From NCBI RefSeq assembly GCF_030272615.1, contig NC_081406.1, forward strand, positions 468,443,400 to 468,507,399: a stretch of DNA of 64,000 nt, written 5' to 3'. This DNA comes from Cryptomeria japonica. Lineage: Eukaryota > Streptophyta > Pinopsida > Cupressales > Cupressaceae. The notes below the pieces were generated by a model. That model searched no databases and was not told where the DNA came from. It saw nothing but the letters and a program-made list of their open reading frames with translations. Of this stretch, positions 23,853 to 34,921 are shown one piece after another (position 1 is the stretch's first letter; each line of letters starts with the position of its first letter). A program made the translations under genes and the position numbers.

Positions 23853-25290
23853 ATGCATAATAGAAGAAGAGATGCCAGAGGTAGATTTATGCCCACTCAT
23901 ACTACTCATGCAAAAGATAATTTTCCAGATATAAACCCTTTTGCTGAACTGTATCAGGTCCCACAAAATTTGAATCACCCCGAGTCTGAATTTCTGAAAG
24001 GTATTCTTCAGTTCCATTTTGGTCTACAAGAAGAATTTCCTATAGTAACAATCCCCACAAGTCCAATGCAAGGGAACCCACCTCCTATTGGGAATAATCC
24101 ACCACCACCACCTGGTCCAACATTTGAGTTTCCCATCTCTGACCAGCATGATAATGCTAACCACAAGAACATTCCAGCATCTTCACTTCCTAAATTCTAT
24201 GGGTTGGTGATAGAGGATCCAGATACATTTATGCTTGAGTTTGATGTTCTTTGTATGAGTTTTGACTATACTACATATGCCCATAGACTCAAAAATTTTC
24301 CAGCCACTTTGAAGGAGTCATCCTTGAGATGGTTTATGAGCTTGGGTAGTAGCACAATCAACACATGGGATGAGATGAAACGGTTGTTTCTTGCAAAATA
24401 TAAAGATTATTGTAGATGCACTGATCGTCATGGGGATGATATCTTTAGAATGACACAAACTAAAGATGAGAGCCTTGAGGATTATCTGGAAAGGTTTTTG
24501 TTTAGTGTCAAGAAGTCCAAGCATAGTACTCTGAATGAAGATTCCCTCAAATTGATATTCTTGAGGGGTATCAGTGATGAATGCACTGATTCCTTAGATC
24601 TCATGGGAGGAGGTGACATTACACAATCTACCTAGGCTGAAATATGACAAATTTGCAAGAAGTATTCCAGATCTACTTCTAAGAAGAATAGGAGATTTAA
24701 GCTAGGGGCACCATCATCATCATCTGGAACTGGAGTTTCTAGATTGGAACTTAGCCCTTTGTTAAAATATTTCAAGGAGGACATTATAAACAATATGGCT
24801 ACTCAATTGGATACATTGGCAGCTAAGAAGAAGCATGAGGAAGCTGATGCATTTCTTGCAGAATTCTATCCTCATTGTAAGTAGCAAAAGAAAGATTGCA
24901 GATGTAAGATGGTTACAAATGTTGAGGTAACTAATTTCAAACCAATTCAAGGTGAGGATGAACAAGTCTTCTATGTTGCTCAAAGAAGACCAAATTTTCA
25001 AAGACAAGGTATGCCACCTGATCCACTTTCCTTTTTTGGTTATAGTGGTAATTCTTATGCACCAAATAACCAATGGCAACCACAGTATTTTCAAAATTTT
25101 GGTAACTATCCACAATGGTATGGATCACAAGGCCAAGGACAACAATTTGCTAATCAAATCCTCCAGTGGCAACAACCACAGGGAAACTGGTATCCACCTC
25201 AGAGTTTTAGGGAACCAGTTTCAAGGGAATTGACAACCTACCTCTTAATGGAGGGGAAACCCATCATGGTCATCCCAATCTTCTGGATAT
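23853..25290 (+). pseudogene. gag: Athila-like gag (broken)
   Basis: The first open block is 23853-24635 (260 codons). It starts MHNRRRDARGRFMP and carries a retrotransposon gag domain: SLPKFYGLVIEDPDTFMLEF, then ESSLRWFMSLGSSTINTWDE, then DESLEDYLERF. A TAG at 24633 ends it and the same frame continues through two more stops to about 25290. The second part is Gln/Pro/Asn-rich (QWQPQYFQNFGNYPQWYG). A frameshift near 25290 leads into pol. It encodes the capsid precursor of the element. Confidence 0.85.
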
Positions 25291-26433
25291 CAGCCCCCTG
25301 CTCAGCAGCCACAACCTCCTGCTTTAATGCCTCCTCCTGTAGCTACAGCTGCACCTCCTAAGCCAACGTAGCTGCCTACTCAATCGTTGCCTAATCCAAA
25401 TATCAAATCTCAGCAACAACAACAACCTTATTCAGTTGATGCTAATCAATACCCAGCCTATTCTTTATCACTAGATGATATTCACCTTCAATCTACGACA
25501 ACTCTACCTGATCCCTCTCATCCGGTTAGTACTGAGGTACAAGAAGAGCAACCAATCTCTAATCCCAAAGATGTAATACCTCATTATCAAATATTACCAC
25601 CATTTTCCCATAGATTGAAAGACAAAGAAGTTTCCACTAAACAACAGCAAAGCTTTGATATTCTTGATCAACTGAAGCACATTTGTGTTAAAATTCCATT
25701 GTTGCAAGCAATAAAGGATATCCCAATATATGGTAAGGCATTGAAAGAAGCATGCCTAAAGAAACCTGGCAGAAAGAAAAAGGATCCACAAACAGTTCAT
25801 GTTATGGGTCAATTGGCCGATATTATGTTAGGAAAAATTGCTATTCTAAAGTATTCTGATCCAAGTAGTCCTGTTGTGAGTATAGTCATTAATGGCAGTC
25901 AAATAGAAAATGTTTTAGTTGATCTAGGGACAACCATTAATGTAATGACAAGGGAAGTAATGAAACATCTAGAGATAGATAGTTTAAGGGCTACACCCAC
26001 AATTCTCCAACTTGCTGATAGCTCTATAGTAAGACCTGATGGTATCATAGAAGATATAGTAGTTATTCTAGATTCCTAGGAATATCTTGCAGACTGTATG
26101 ATTTTATCTCCAAAAGCAACATTGGGGGGATATCCAGTCATTTTTGGAAGACCATGGTTTGCCACAGCTGATGCATATATTGGGTGTAGATCAGGGGACA
26201 TGACTATTTCAGATGGCAGTTCCACAAAAACATTAGCCTGGTATTCCCCAGCACAACCTCAACTTGAGCAGCAACAGGCTATTTGGCCTATTTTGGGCAA
26301 GGAATCTGAAGAAATTGACTCTATTAATCACCTTATGATGATTAATCAAGTGTCACTCATGCAGTTATATGATGAAGAATCAATTCTTTATAAGGTCCTG
26401 ATAAATGAATTAATAGAAGACCAAGAATTGTAG
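25291..26433 (+). pseudogene. Athila-like protease region
   Basis: After a Pro/Gln-rich linker (stop at about 25369) the frame carries an aspartic protease: SIVINGSQIENVLVDLGTTI at about 25876-25935. The DLG triad is of the Athila/Tat type, where Leu between Asp and Gly is usual. ILQLADSSIV and GGYPVIFGRPWF follow. TAG at 26077-26079 and at 26431-26433 interrupt the frame. The catalytic Asp is kept. Confidence 0.8.
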
Positions 26434-27984
26434 GAATTGGTTCCGAATATTGCAAGTTTGGACTTTCCTATAGCCATTGATATATTGCATACCTTGTTGC
26501 CGCAAGAATTGTCTTATTCTCATTTTTCTGATATAAATCAGATTGATCTTACTATCAAGATAGAGGTGGAATGGAATAAATATTTGAACATCAATAAGAA
26601 TATAACAGACACTCAAAAGGATAGCCTAGTAGACTTGCTAAAACTCCATAGAAATGCTTTTGCATGGGATTACAAGGATATGAATGGAATTGATCCAGCA
26701 GTTTGTACTCATTGCATTTACATAAAGGATGAGTGTTGCCCCCTCAGACAACCTCAAAGAAGAGTCAACCCTACCTTGAAGGAGATAGTTAAAGAAGAAT
26801 TGCAGAAATTGTTGAAAGCTGGGTTTATCTATCCTATCTCTGACAGTCAATGGATATCACCTTTGGTGATAGTTCCTAAAAAGGGAGGCAAATGGAGAGT
26901 ATGTGTTGATTATAGAGCCTTGAACTTAGCCACAAGGAAGGATCATTTTCCACTGCCATTTGTGGATCAGGTATTAGATTCTCTTGCTGGTAAGAGACAT
27001 TTTTCATTCCTAGATGGATTATGTGGCTATAATCAGATACAAATAGCTCCTGAGGATCAGGAGAAAACAACATTTACTTACCCATGGGGCACTTATGCAT
27101 ATTCTATTCTTCCTTTTTGGTTGTGTAATGCTCCAGCCACTTTTCAAAGGGCAATGATCAGTATTTTTTCTGATATTTCTCAAGATATTATGGAAATTTA
27201 CATGGATAACTTTACAACTTATGGCTCTAAATTTGATCAAGCATTAGGTAATTTGAAGAAAGTTTTGTAGCGGTGTGAAGACTAAAACTTGTCTCTAAAC
27301 AGTGAGAAGTGTTTCATTATGATGGAAGAAGGAATAGTCCTTGGTCATCATATATTTGTACATGGCATACAAGTGGATCCAACAAAGATTGAGGTTATTC
27401 AGCATATTAATGACCCTATGAAGTAGAAAGATGTGAGAAGTTTTCTTGGCCATGTTGGATACTATAGAAGGTTTATCAAAGATTTCAGCAAAATTGCAAG
27501 TCCCTTGTATTCACTGCTTACTAAAGATGCAGAATATAAATGGACCTTAGCATGCAATGAAGCTTTTTTAAAGCTTAAGCATGCTTTGACTCAAGCACTA
27601 GTTCTAAAAGGACCTAATTGGTCTCTACCATTCCAAATCCATACTGATGCACTTGATTATGCCGTAGGAGCAGTGCTGGGACAAAAAGTTGACAAGTTGG
27701 AAAATGCAATATATTATATCAGCAAGAATTTGCAGGGACCTGAATTGAATTATACAGTTACTGAAAAGGAAATGCTAGCTGTCATATATGCCCTTAACAA
27801 GTTTAGACACTATATTAAAGGGTATCCCATATTTGTGCATACAGATTATATTGCAATTAGATATCTCATGAATAAGCCATCAATCACCGGAAGACTGGCT
27901 CACTGGTTATTGTTGATGCAGGAATTTGATATCATAGTTGTTGATAAGCTAGGGAAGTCTAATGTTGTTGCAGATTGTCTTTAA
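26434..27984 (+). pseudogene. Athila-like reverse transcriptase and RNase H
   Basis: The reverse transcriptase keeps SPLVIVPKKGGKWRVCVDYR and FLDGLCGYNQIQIAPEDQEK, but the YxDD box reads YMDNF (27199-27213), so the second catalytic Asp is Asn (codon AAC at 27208). TAG codons at 27268 and 27424 lie in the connecting part. RNase H follows: FQIHTDALDYAVGAVLGQ (27631) and ELNYTVTEKEMLAVIYAL, with a TAA at 27982. All pieces lie in one frame, so the lesions are point nonsense changes and one active-site change. Confidence 0.9.
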
Positions 27985-29226
27985 CGTCTTCAATTGTAGG
28001 GAAATTCTATAATGATAGATGACACTTTTCCAGATGAGCATTTGTTTCTCATACAGGCTCATACTCCATGGTATGCTGATATTGCCAACTATTTAGCTGC
28101 AACTAAAATGCCAATTTCTTTTTCTCCTAAAGAAAGAAGGTTGCTAGTTGAAAAAAGTTTTAACTTTTCATGGTTTGCTGATTGTCTATTTTATACTGGA
28201 CCTAACCAAGTCATGCGAAGATATGTCAGAGAAGATGAAACATATGACATCCTACATGCATGTCATGATGAGCCATGTGGAGGTCATTTTGCTGCCAAAA
28301 GGACATCATTGAACATACTCAATACTGGATACTATTGGCCTACATTACACAAGGATGCAACTCAGTACACAAGGAAATGTGATAGATGTTAGCGAATGGG
28401 CAGACCTAAAAAATTTGATGAGATGCCACTATATCCTCAAATATCTATTACACCATTTGACAAGTGGGGATTAGATTTTGTTGGCCCCATTGAGCCACCT
28501 TCTAATGGAAAATCTTATATCTTGGTATGTACAGACTATGTGACAAAATGGGTAGAAGCTAGAGCTATGCAACATGCAAGAGATAATAAGGTGGCTGAGT
28601 TTCTCTATGAAGAAATATTTACAAGGTATGGAGTACCAAGGGAAGTTGTCTCAGATCAGGGACCTCAATTTACATCAACATTGATAAAAGCTTTGGTCAA
28701 TGAATACAATATAAGACACAGGAAATCTACTCCATATCATCCACAGTCAAATGGACAAGTAGAAGTTACCAATAGAGAGCTTGAGGCTATTCTTACAAAA
28801 ATAGTGTCTATCCACAAGAAAGATTGGTCTCATCGACTTTCAGAGGCAATTTGGGCATATAGAACAACATGGAAAACACCAATTGAATTCACACCTTTTG
28901 AGATGGTATATGGCAAAACAGCAATGAAGCCTATTGAATTTGAGCATAAAATCTTGAAAACAACTCTACAACTGAATATGACATTGTCTGAAGCACAGAA
29001 GGAACACATTCAGCAGCTAAATGCTCTTGATGAATGGAGGAAGATAGTTGTTCAACAAACAAAATTGATTCAAAACCAAAGAGCAAGATGGCATGATAAA
29101 TATATCAGAGAAAAGAAATTCAAAGTTGGTGATTGGGCACTCCTGTATGATTCCAGATATAAGGATGCTATGGGAAAACTCCAAACAAGGTGGTTAGGTC
29201 CTTATGAGGTAGAAGAAGTTTTTTAG
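27985..29226 (+). pseudogene. Athila-like integrase
   Basis: An HHCC zinc-binding domain (DILHACHDEPCGGHF ... YTRKCDRC) ends at a TAG (28390-28392). The catalytic core follows in the same frame, with DKWGLDFVGPIEP, VVSDQGPQFTS and HPQSNGQVEVTNRELE, so the DDE residues are present. A C-terminal GDWALLYDSRYKD ... LQTRWLGPYEVEEVF part resembles the GPY/F module. TAG at 29224 ends the open frame, and similarity continues to about 29300 (RFKLLVNGH). Confidence 0.9.
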
Positions 29227-29962
29227 AATGGAGTAGTCCGGTTGTCCACAATAGATCCTATTCGATTTAAACTCTTAGTGAATGGACACTGACTACGACT
29301 TTATCACAAGCTAGCTACTAGCAAAAAGTTCCTGCAGTAGTTTGCTCTCCAAAGTGAAATAAAAGTTCCTATAGCAAATGGCAAGGTTCCTGCAGCAACT
29401 ACCAATGATTCAGTATCAATTCATGAGCTTCCTGTTGCACTTGAGCATGTTGATAAAGGTGATGTTCTTGCAACCTCTGTAGTGAACTTATTCACCGTAT
29501 CATAATAAAATATTTCCATGGGAATATTGTTCTTCGTACATAAAGTTCCATCCACTACATTCCATTCCACTTTCTTACCTGTCACTTCATTTCATTTCGC
29601 CATCATTTTCTCCCAATTGCAGGTATGTGTATATTATACTTTATTTTAATTATGCATTTATTAGTTCATTATGATTTGTATCCTGTTTAAATCCGCTCCA
29701 AACTCAAAATCTCGTCAGCCTATGTGGACACGTGCTAGGTTAAGTTGGGGGGGGGGGTACTTTATGGTCCTTTTTCCAATAAAATTTATTATCAGTTTTT
29801 TTAATATCCCAAATTGATTTCCTAACTGACATTACTTATGATGATTATTATTTCACGCAAGTGAATAATAAGGTCTGCTGCCAAAATTAAGATATGTAGA
29901 TTTTAGATTTTTGTGAAACTGTCAAACATTTTGGTGAAGCTGCGAAAGTATCAGAGTAAAAG
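29227..29962 (+). other. Spacer between pol and the extra ORF, with internal poly-G tract
   Basis: The first 70 bases finish the integrase tail; the rest has no clear protein. A G-run with purine/T context (AAGTTGGGGGGGGGG, about 29741-29757) closely resembles the polypurine tract before the 3' LTR (AAAGTTGGGGGGCA, 32241-32254). It may mark an old internal priming site or a duplicated tract. Confidence 0.5.
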
Positions 29963-32242
29963 ATGGGTGGTGATCTAATTTGCCATGAGCCAACGGTCCA
30001 CGAATGGTTTCTACAGGATGTTGTCTGTGAGCATTATTTCTGAAAACACGGTTGGCTAGATTATTTCTTGAAAATCAGGGATTACAGCGATGAAATAGCT
30101 ACGGAATTTATGCATTCCTTTGATGAAGGAGCAGCTATAGTTAAAGGGTTGAGGGTAATTTCTATGGAGCAGAGAATTGCAGATGTCACAGGGTTGCTGC
30201 AGGAAGGAGAACTCTTTCTTGAATCAAAAGACGCAAGGAGTGCCAGGGTAGAGTTCACAATTTCCACTGACAGACCCTTAATGGTGGACAGACAAGGGAC
30301 TAGAAGGGTTTCTTTACCAGCACATTGGCCTCAGGTAGCTCTATATGTTATGAAATATATTACATGTGAAGGATGGTATTCAAATCTGCATTCACCTCAT
30401 TTTAAGTTACTTAGTCATCTATGTCATGGCCGATGAGTTAATGTCCCAAATTTATTGTATCATCTCATTTCTATAAGTGCTAAGGAGACTAGAAAATATG
30501 GAAATCACTCTGTTAGCCATCATGGACTGGTTAAGTTGCTTGTACAATGGTCCCTGAGAGATGTTTCACAAATGGAATGGAGTGTGTTTGAGGATATTCT
30601 GCAATTTAGGGTTGATGAAGCCCCTATTGCGAATAATCCACTGGCTCAAGAAGAGATTGTTGTAGAAGATCTTTCTGGTGAAGATGAGGGTTTGTTGGTT
30701 GCTGAAGGAGCCACAATTATTATGGAAGGAAATATTAAAGCAGATTCAATCGAAGAACAGCCCTCTACTTCTCTTTAAAGAGATTCACCTATTTTGCTAA
30801 AGGAAGGAAAAGAATTGGAAAAGGATGAATCAGATGAAGAATTTGTTATCTGGCCACAAGAAGTGCATATTCCTCCTCCAACCAAGAGGCATCGAGCAAA
30901 AACAAAAACTCCTGCACCTGTTTCAAAAGTGTATGTAAGGAGAACAAGAAGGAGGACACAGAAGACTCAACCTATGAGTAATCCATTAGATTTTATTGCA
31001 GTAGAAACTTTGGAAGAAGAAGATGCTACAGAGAAGGAAATGCAAGAAAACCCTATGGAAGAGGAAATTCAAGAAAACCCCATAGAAGAAGAAATTCAAG
31101 AAGAAGTTGTAATGGATAAGCTAGCAAATCTTGCTTTAGTGGCATTGCAATGTGAAGAGACTATTGATGATGCTCTACAGCAACCTGAAGAAAATGTGGG
31201 AGATATGTCAACTCAGAATGAGGAGTTTATTGAATAAATCCCATGATCTAAGGTAGGACCTATTAGACCTCCTTCATCCCTAACTAGTTTATCAATTGCT
31301 TTAACATTTTTTAGGCAATGGGAAATAGAGAAGGATAGGTTGTAGGGGATAATTAATAAGCAGCAAAAAGAGACTGAAAAGAAAGATAATAGAATTAAAG
31401 AATTAGAAGCTAAGGTAGAAGAGATTTATGGTATGGTTCCAGAGATGATGCAGTGTAGGGCACCCCCAAGAATTTATGTAGTACATTTGGAAAAGCGGTA
31501 TCTAAATTTCAGACTAAACCGCATTGTTAGGGACCTTAATCCATCCTTGGAAACACCTAAGGAATTCTATCATGCTTACCAAACCTCTCCACATGCTGTA
31601 AGGAATTTGTTATGTGAATTATATTTACATAACTATGTTGTACCCCAAGATAGAGAATGGGATCCTTTATTGTATATTGGGGATATCCATCTTAGAGCTT
31701 TAATGTCATGGATCCAAAATGAGATGATCATAGGACCACAAGCCAAGGAGTTTGAAAAATTAGAACTTGACTATCCATTGCCATTGAGGAGGGAATTAGA
31801 AGCACCCAGGGTTTTGTATTATGATTGAAAAAAGTTGCTAATAAGAGATGATATTAGTAAGATAGTACTTCCAATGAGAGAGGAAGTCTATCAAGCATAT
31901 GAGCATTTGCCTTAGACCCACATGACAACTGCACCAGAAGGGATAACTCAACGCTGGAATCATCTACCAGATCATTTAAAACTGGGAGAATCTTACTCAT
32001 TATAGAATTTTCATGCAGCCATACAAAGAGCCTCCAAATACATACAACTAGGCAGGGAGAAATCCAATAACTGGTTGCCATTAATCTTTCAGCCTCTGAT
32101 CCTTATGTGGCCACTTTTGGCATACCAACCAACTTATTGGAATTTGCCTTTCAAGGGAATCAGACAGGACACTGTTGGTGATTTCAAAGTTTCAGCAAAA
32201 ATCATAAACTTTCCTTTTGCTGCAAGAGCAGCAAACCCTTAA
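29963..32242 (+). pseudogene. Extra 3' ORF of Athila-like element (760 codons, unrecognised)
   Basis: One frame runs from ATG 29963 to TAA 32240-32242 and is broken only by point stops (for example about 30040, 30434, 30776, 31235, 31826). The N-terminal block includes LRVISMEQRIADVTGLLQEG, VALYVMKYITCEGWYSNL, HFKLLSHLCHGR and HHGLVKLLVQWSL. The middle is acidic and Lys/Arg-rich (KRHRAKTKTP, RRTRRRTQ), with EEEIQENP-type repeats. A coiled coil (KKDNRIKELEAKVEEIYGM) follows near 31380-31430, then a C-terminal block. The position matches the envelope-like or accessory ORF of Athila-type elements, but I see no signal peptide or membrane segment, so I do not call it env. Its N-terminal block resembles that of the LINE extra ORF (33521-35100). 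Confidence 0.75.
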
Positions 32243-32254
32243 AGTTGGGGGGCA
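32241..32254 (+). promoter_or_regulatory. Polypurine tract of Athila-like element
   Basis: AAAGTTGGGGGGCA lies immediately before the 3' LTR start TGATAAG. This is the expected site of plus-strand priming. Confidence 0.8.
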
Positions 32255-33520
32255 TGATAAGTTGATGCTTTGACATGTTTTTTATCATGACTCTTAGGTT
32301 TTTTGGTATCTTTTGGGTTGCATTGTGATAGTAAAGTATTGTGAATTGACTATATGTAATCCTTGTTTTAAAACTGAACTTAAGAAAACATGTTTGAACT
32401 TTGTCTGTTAATTCCTGTAGCCATGCCAATTTATTCCTGCAGCCAAATGATTTGTCCCTGTGATATGCGGATTATTTAGGATAATGCCATATGTGAGTTA
32501 ATGAATGTATTAATTAAGTAAGATACATATGCATGTCCTTGTATGTTATTTTTGTTTTAGTGTAGATAATAATTGATGCTGTGGTGGATGATTTTTTTTC
32601 GCGCCTAAGGACTGGAGAATCACGTTCATATAACTGGAGGTCAAACTGAAGGGGATACAAGCAAGCACAATGTATGGCATAATTGGAGTAGTTATACTTC
32701 ACCATGGGAGTTTAACTTTGGTGCATATTGAATTCACAAAATATCGCTTTGGGATGCAAAGACTATGGTTCGGTTTCAGATCCACAGTTCCTGCAGCCAA
32801 TCTCTCAGTTATCTCCTTCATCTAACAATTATCTGCCTCTTCTTCTGGGCATAACTTGAGTTGTCCATTGTAGTTGATCTTTTGTTTATAATAAGCTCTT
32901 CCTTCTTTATTAGAGTTAGACAGGATGGAAGGGAATTAAGCAAAGTTTTGTCAAGCATTCTGAATTTTTTTCTTTTAGAATATGTAATCATTTTCAAGAA
33001 GAAATGAACAAGAATATGTTGTTCTGATCTGTTAATAGTACTTTGTTGGGAGTTTGATATCACTCATCCAAGGGGGCCCACTTGGTGAGTGATCCTGTGT
33101 TTATGATCATTGAAGTTATTTTTTACTTAGTTGCAGTAGAAGTTCATGACTGGATTGTTCCTACAACCACTAGAAATAGATCCGTTGATTCTCCCTACAG
33201 CTAAGACAGAATAGTGTGATTTCCGTTATTTTCATTAGATCATTTCAGAAGTGTTTTGTGAAGCTTTCATGTAGCCTTTTATGATTTCCATTCCTGCCTT
33301 TCCTTTCTGCATAATGTTAGTCACTGCAGTAATCTAGAATAATCATTTAAGGAGCTTAGTGCATATATATTGTAGACCCATTTCAAGTTTTACGTTCTTG
33401 GATTGATAACTAAATGAACACCAGCCATGAAAATAGTAAGCTCTACCATATGAATGTCCAAACTTCGGATTGAGATTTCAATTAGAGGTATTATTATTAT
33501 CATTATAGTTGGGGTAGACA
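32255..33520 (+). repeat. 3' LTR of Athila-like element (1266 bp)
   Basis: It starts TGATAAGTTGATGC and ends GGGGTAGACA, and matches the 5' LTR with many scattered transitions and two length differences. The divergence shows that the insertion is not recent. Confidence 0.9.
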
Positions 33521-33870
33521 AGGGGGTCTGAATGTTTTCATGGAATGGCTAAGTGGGAAAGATCCCACAATCACTAGTTATTCATCAAGAACTGGAAAAA
33601 TTCCAAAATTCTTATCGGATCCTAGATGATGAATGTTGATGAGGAGGTCATCACCGAGGCAACGGGGATGACGACCGAGGGAATGAAATTTACAGGGACA
33701 AAGGCATATCAGATAAAGCAGCAGACAAGTTTCCTGTTAAGGATGAAGAGAGGAGAAAGATGATTAAAATCGACAACTCCTACCATGCCCCAAGGAGAAT
33801 TTGCAGGCCATGGAGGTTTATCTTATTCACTTCTATTGAATACATTACCTTAGATGGTAGGTTTACCAGA
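33521..33870 (+). pseudogene. LINE extra ORF, N-terminal block (broken)
   Basis: LINE sequence resumes after the Athila-like element. Readable pieces in more than one frame are MNVDEEVITEATGMTTEGMK (about 33628-33690), DKAADKFPVKDEERRKMIKI (about 33715-33775) and WRFILFTSIEYITLDGRFTR (about 33810-33870). A copia solo LTR interrupts at 33871. I do not recognise a named family. The order and spacing of these motifs resemble the start of the extra ORF of the Athila-like element (30100-30560). Confidence 0.65.
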
Positions 33871-34921
33871 TGTTAGGTCCCAGAGACAACTGAGAGGGGG
33901 GGGGCTGAATCAGTTGTGTAAAAAATTCAAACCAAAAACTAATTAACCAACTTAATGCTTAATAACAGTAAACTAGTTAAGTATGCCGGTAGATAGTGTT
34001 AATAGTAAATTGCTATACTGGTAAGGATTAATGCATGAAACATAAAAATAAAGTCATCCACAACACATAACACCAATATTTGTACGTGGAAACCCTGTAA
34101 GGGGAAAAACCACGATGGGAAACCTTACCCACAATCAGATGATAATACTACAGATAGTAAGTGTACATAAATGGGGTCTACACATGTAGAAAGGCCAACA
34201 GCCTAGAGCTCATTGCTCAATCACAAAATGGGAGTCACATTGACTATAGTTGGATGGTTAAATCCAATAAGAATGTATTGCGAAAAATAGCATCTTCATA
34301 TGCTGGATTCAATACCGGTGTAATGCTAATATGCTTCTACAAAAACCTAACTTCACCTTCAAATGATGTCTTCATGTATATCCCTACTTGATCTTGCATA
34401 TACCTTCACTCAATTGTTTTTCGCATTCCACATTTGATCTTACAAATAAGATCTTACATTTATACCATACCCTAAGACCAATTTTAGTAGGTCGGCTCTA
34501 CAAGATATTACAGTAAAATATTTTTCATACAATATAATATCCGATGCAAAACATGTCGGCTAAATGCATTTACAACAATAATAAATCATCTCTATAGCAT
34601 GCTATGATGATCTGGAAAAGATAAACCTACCGGTGTAACCCTAGATAACCTGGACCTATTTGCCGATAAAAGCAAATATACAAATATGAATATACCAATG
34701 ATTAATTCTTCAAAACAAAGTGTCCACATGATGTCTTCGACATTACTAAGTGTCTTCCATATCATTCCAGGTACCGGTGAACATTATATCCTGTCGGTGA
34801 ACCATATACCAGTAACTGTTGCACATTTTACTTGCTTGCCAGTGAATGTTGCTGGATCTTCAAAGTGCTTGTATTCAGTAGGTGTTGACATCAATGACAA
34901 AACCATACGAAAATACCAACA
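33871..34921 (-). mobile_element. Copia solo LTR (1051 bp), minus orientation
   Basis: It starts TGTTAGGTCCC and ends AATACCAACA on the plus strand. It is flanked by a perfect 5-bp duplication, CCAGA (33866-33870 and 34922-34926). On the minus strand it begins TGTTGGTATTTTCG, a copia-type LTR start. It contains the GAGAGGGGGG...CTGAATCA motif near one end, and conserved AAACCCTG...GGGAAAAACCAC segments shared with the other copia LTRs here. No internal sequence remains, so it is a solo LTR. Confidence 0.9.

Larger units (their letters stand above)
22529..33520 (+). mobile_element. Athila-like Ty3/gypsy element, both LTRs, with extra 3' ORF
   Basis: The element has a 5' LTR (22529-23759), a tRNA-Asp-type primer site, gag, pol, an extra 760-codon ORF, a polypurine tract and a 3' LTR (32255-33520). 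The flanks ATGGG (22524-22528) and AGGGG (33521-33525) agree at four of five positions. It lies in the extra ORF of the LINE. The primer site and the extra ORF after integrase are typical of the Athila/Tat group of plant Ty3/gypsy elements. Nonsense codons and one frameshift in gag-pol, plus an active-site change in reverse transcriptase, make it inactive. Confidence 0.9.

Noticed and set aside
29963-32242. Calling the extra ORF of the Athila-like element an envelope gene
   Set aside because: Position fits, but I see no signal peptide, membrane segment or fusion-peptide-like stretch; the protein looks soluble, charged and coiled-coil-rich.
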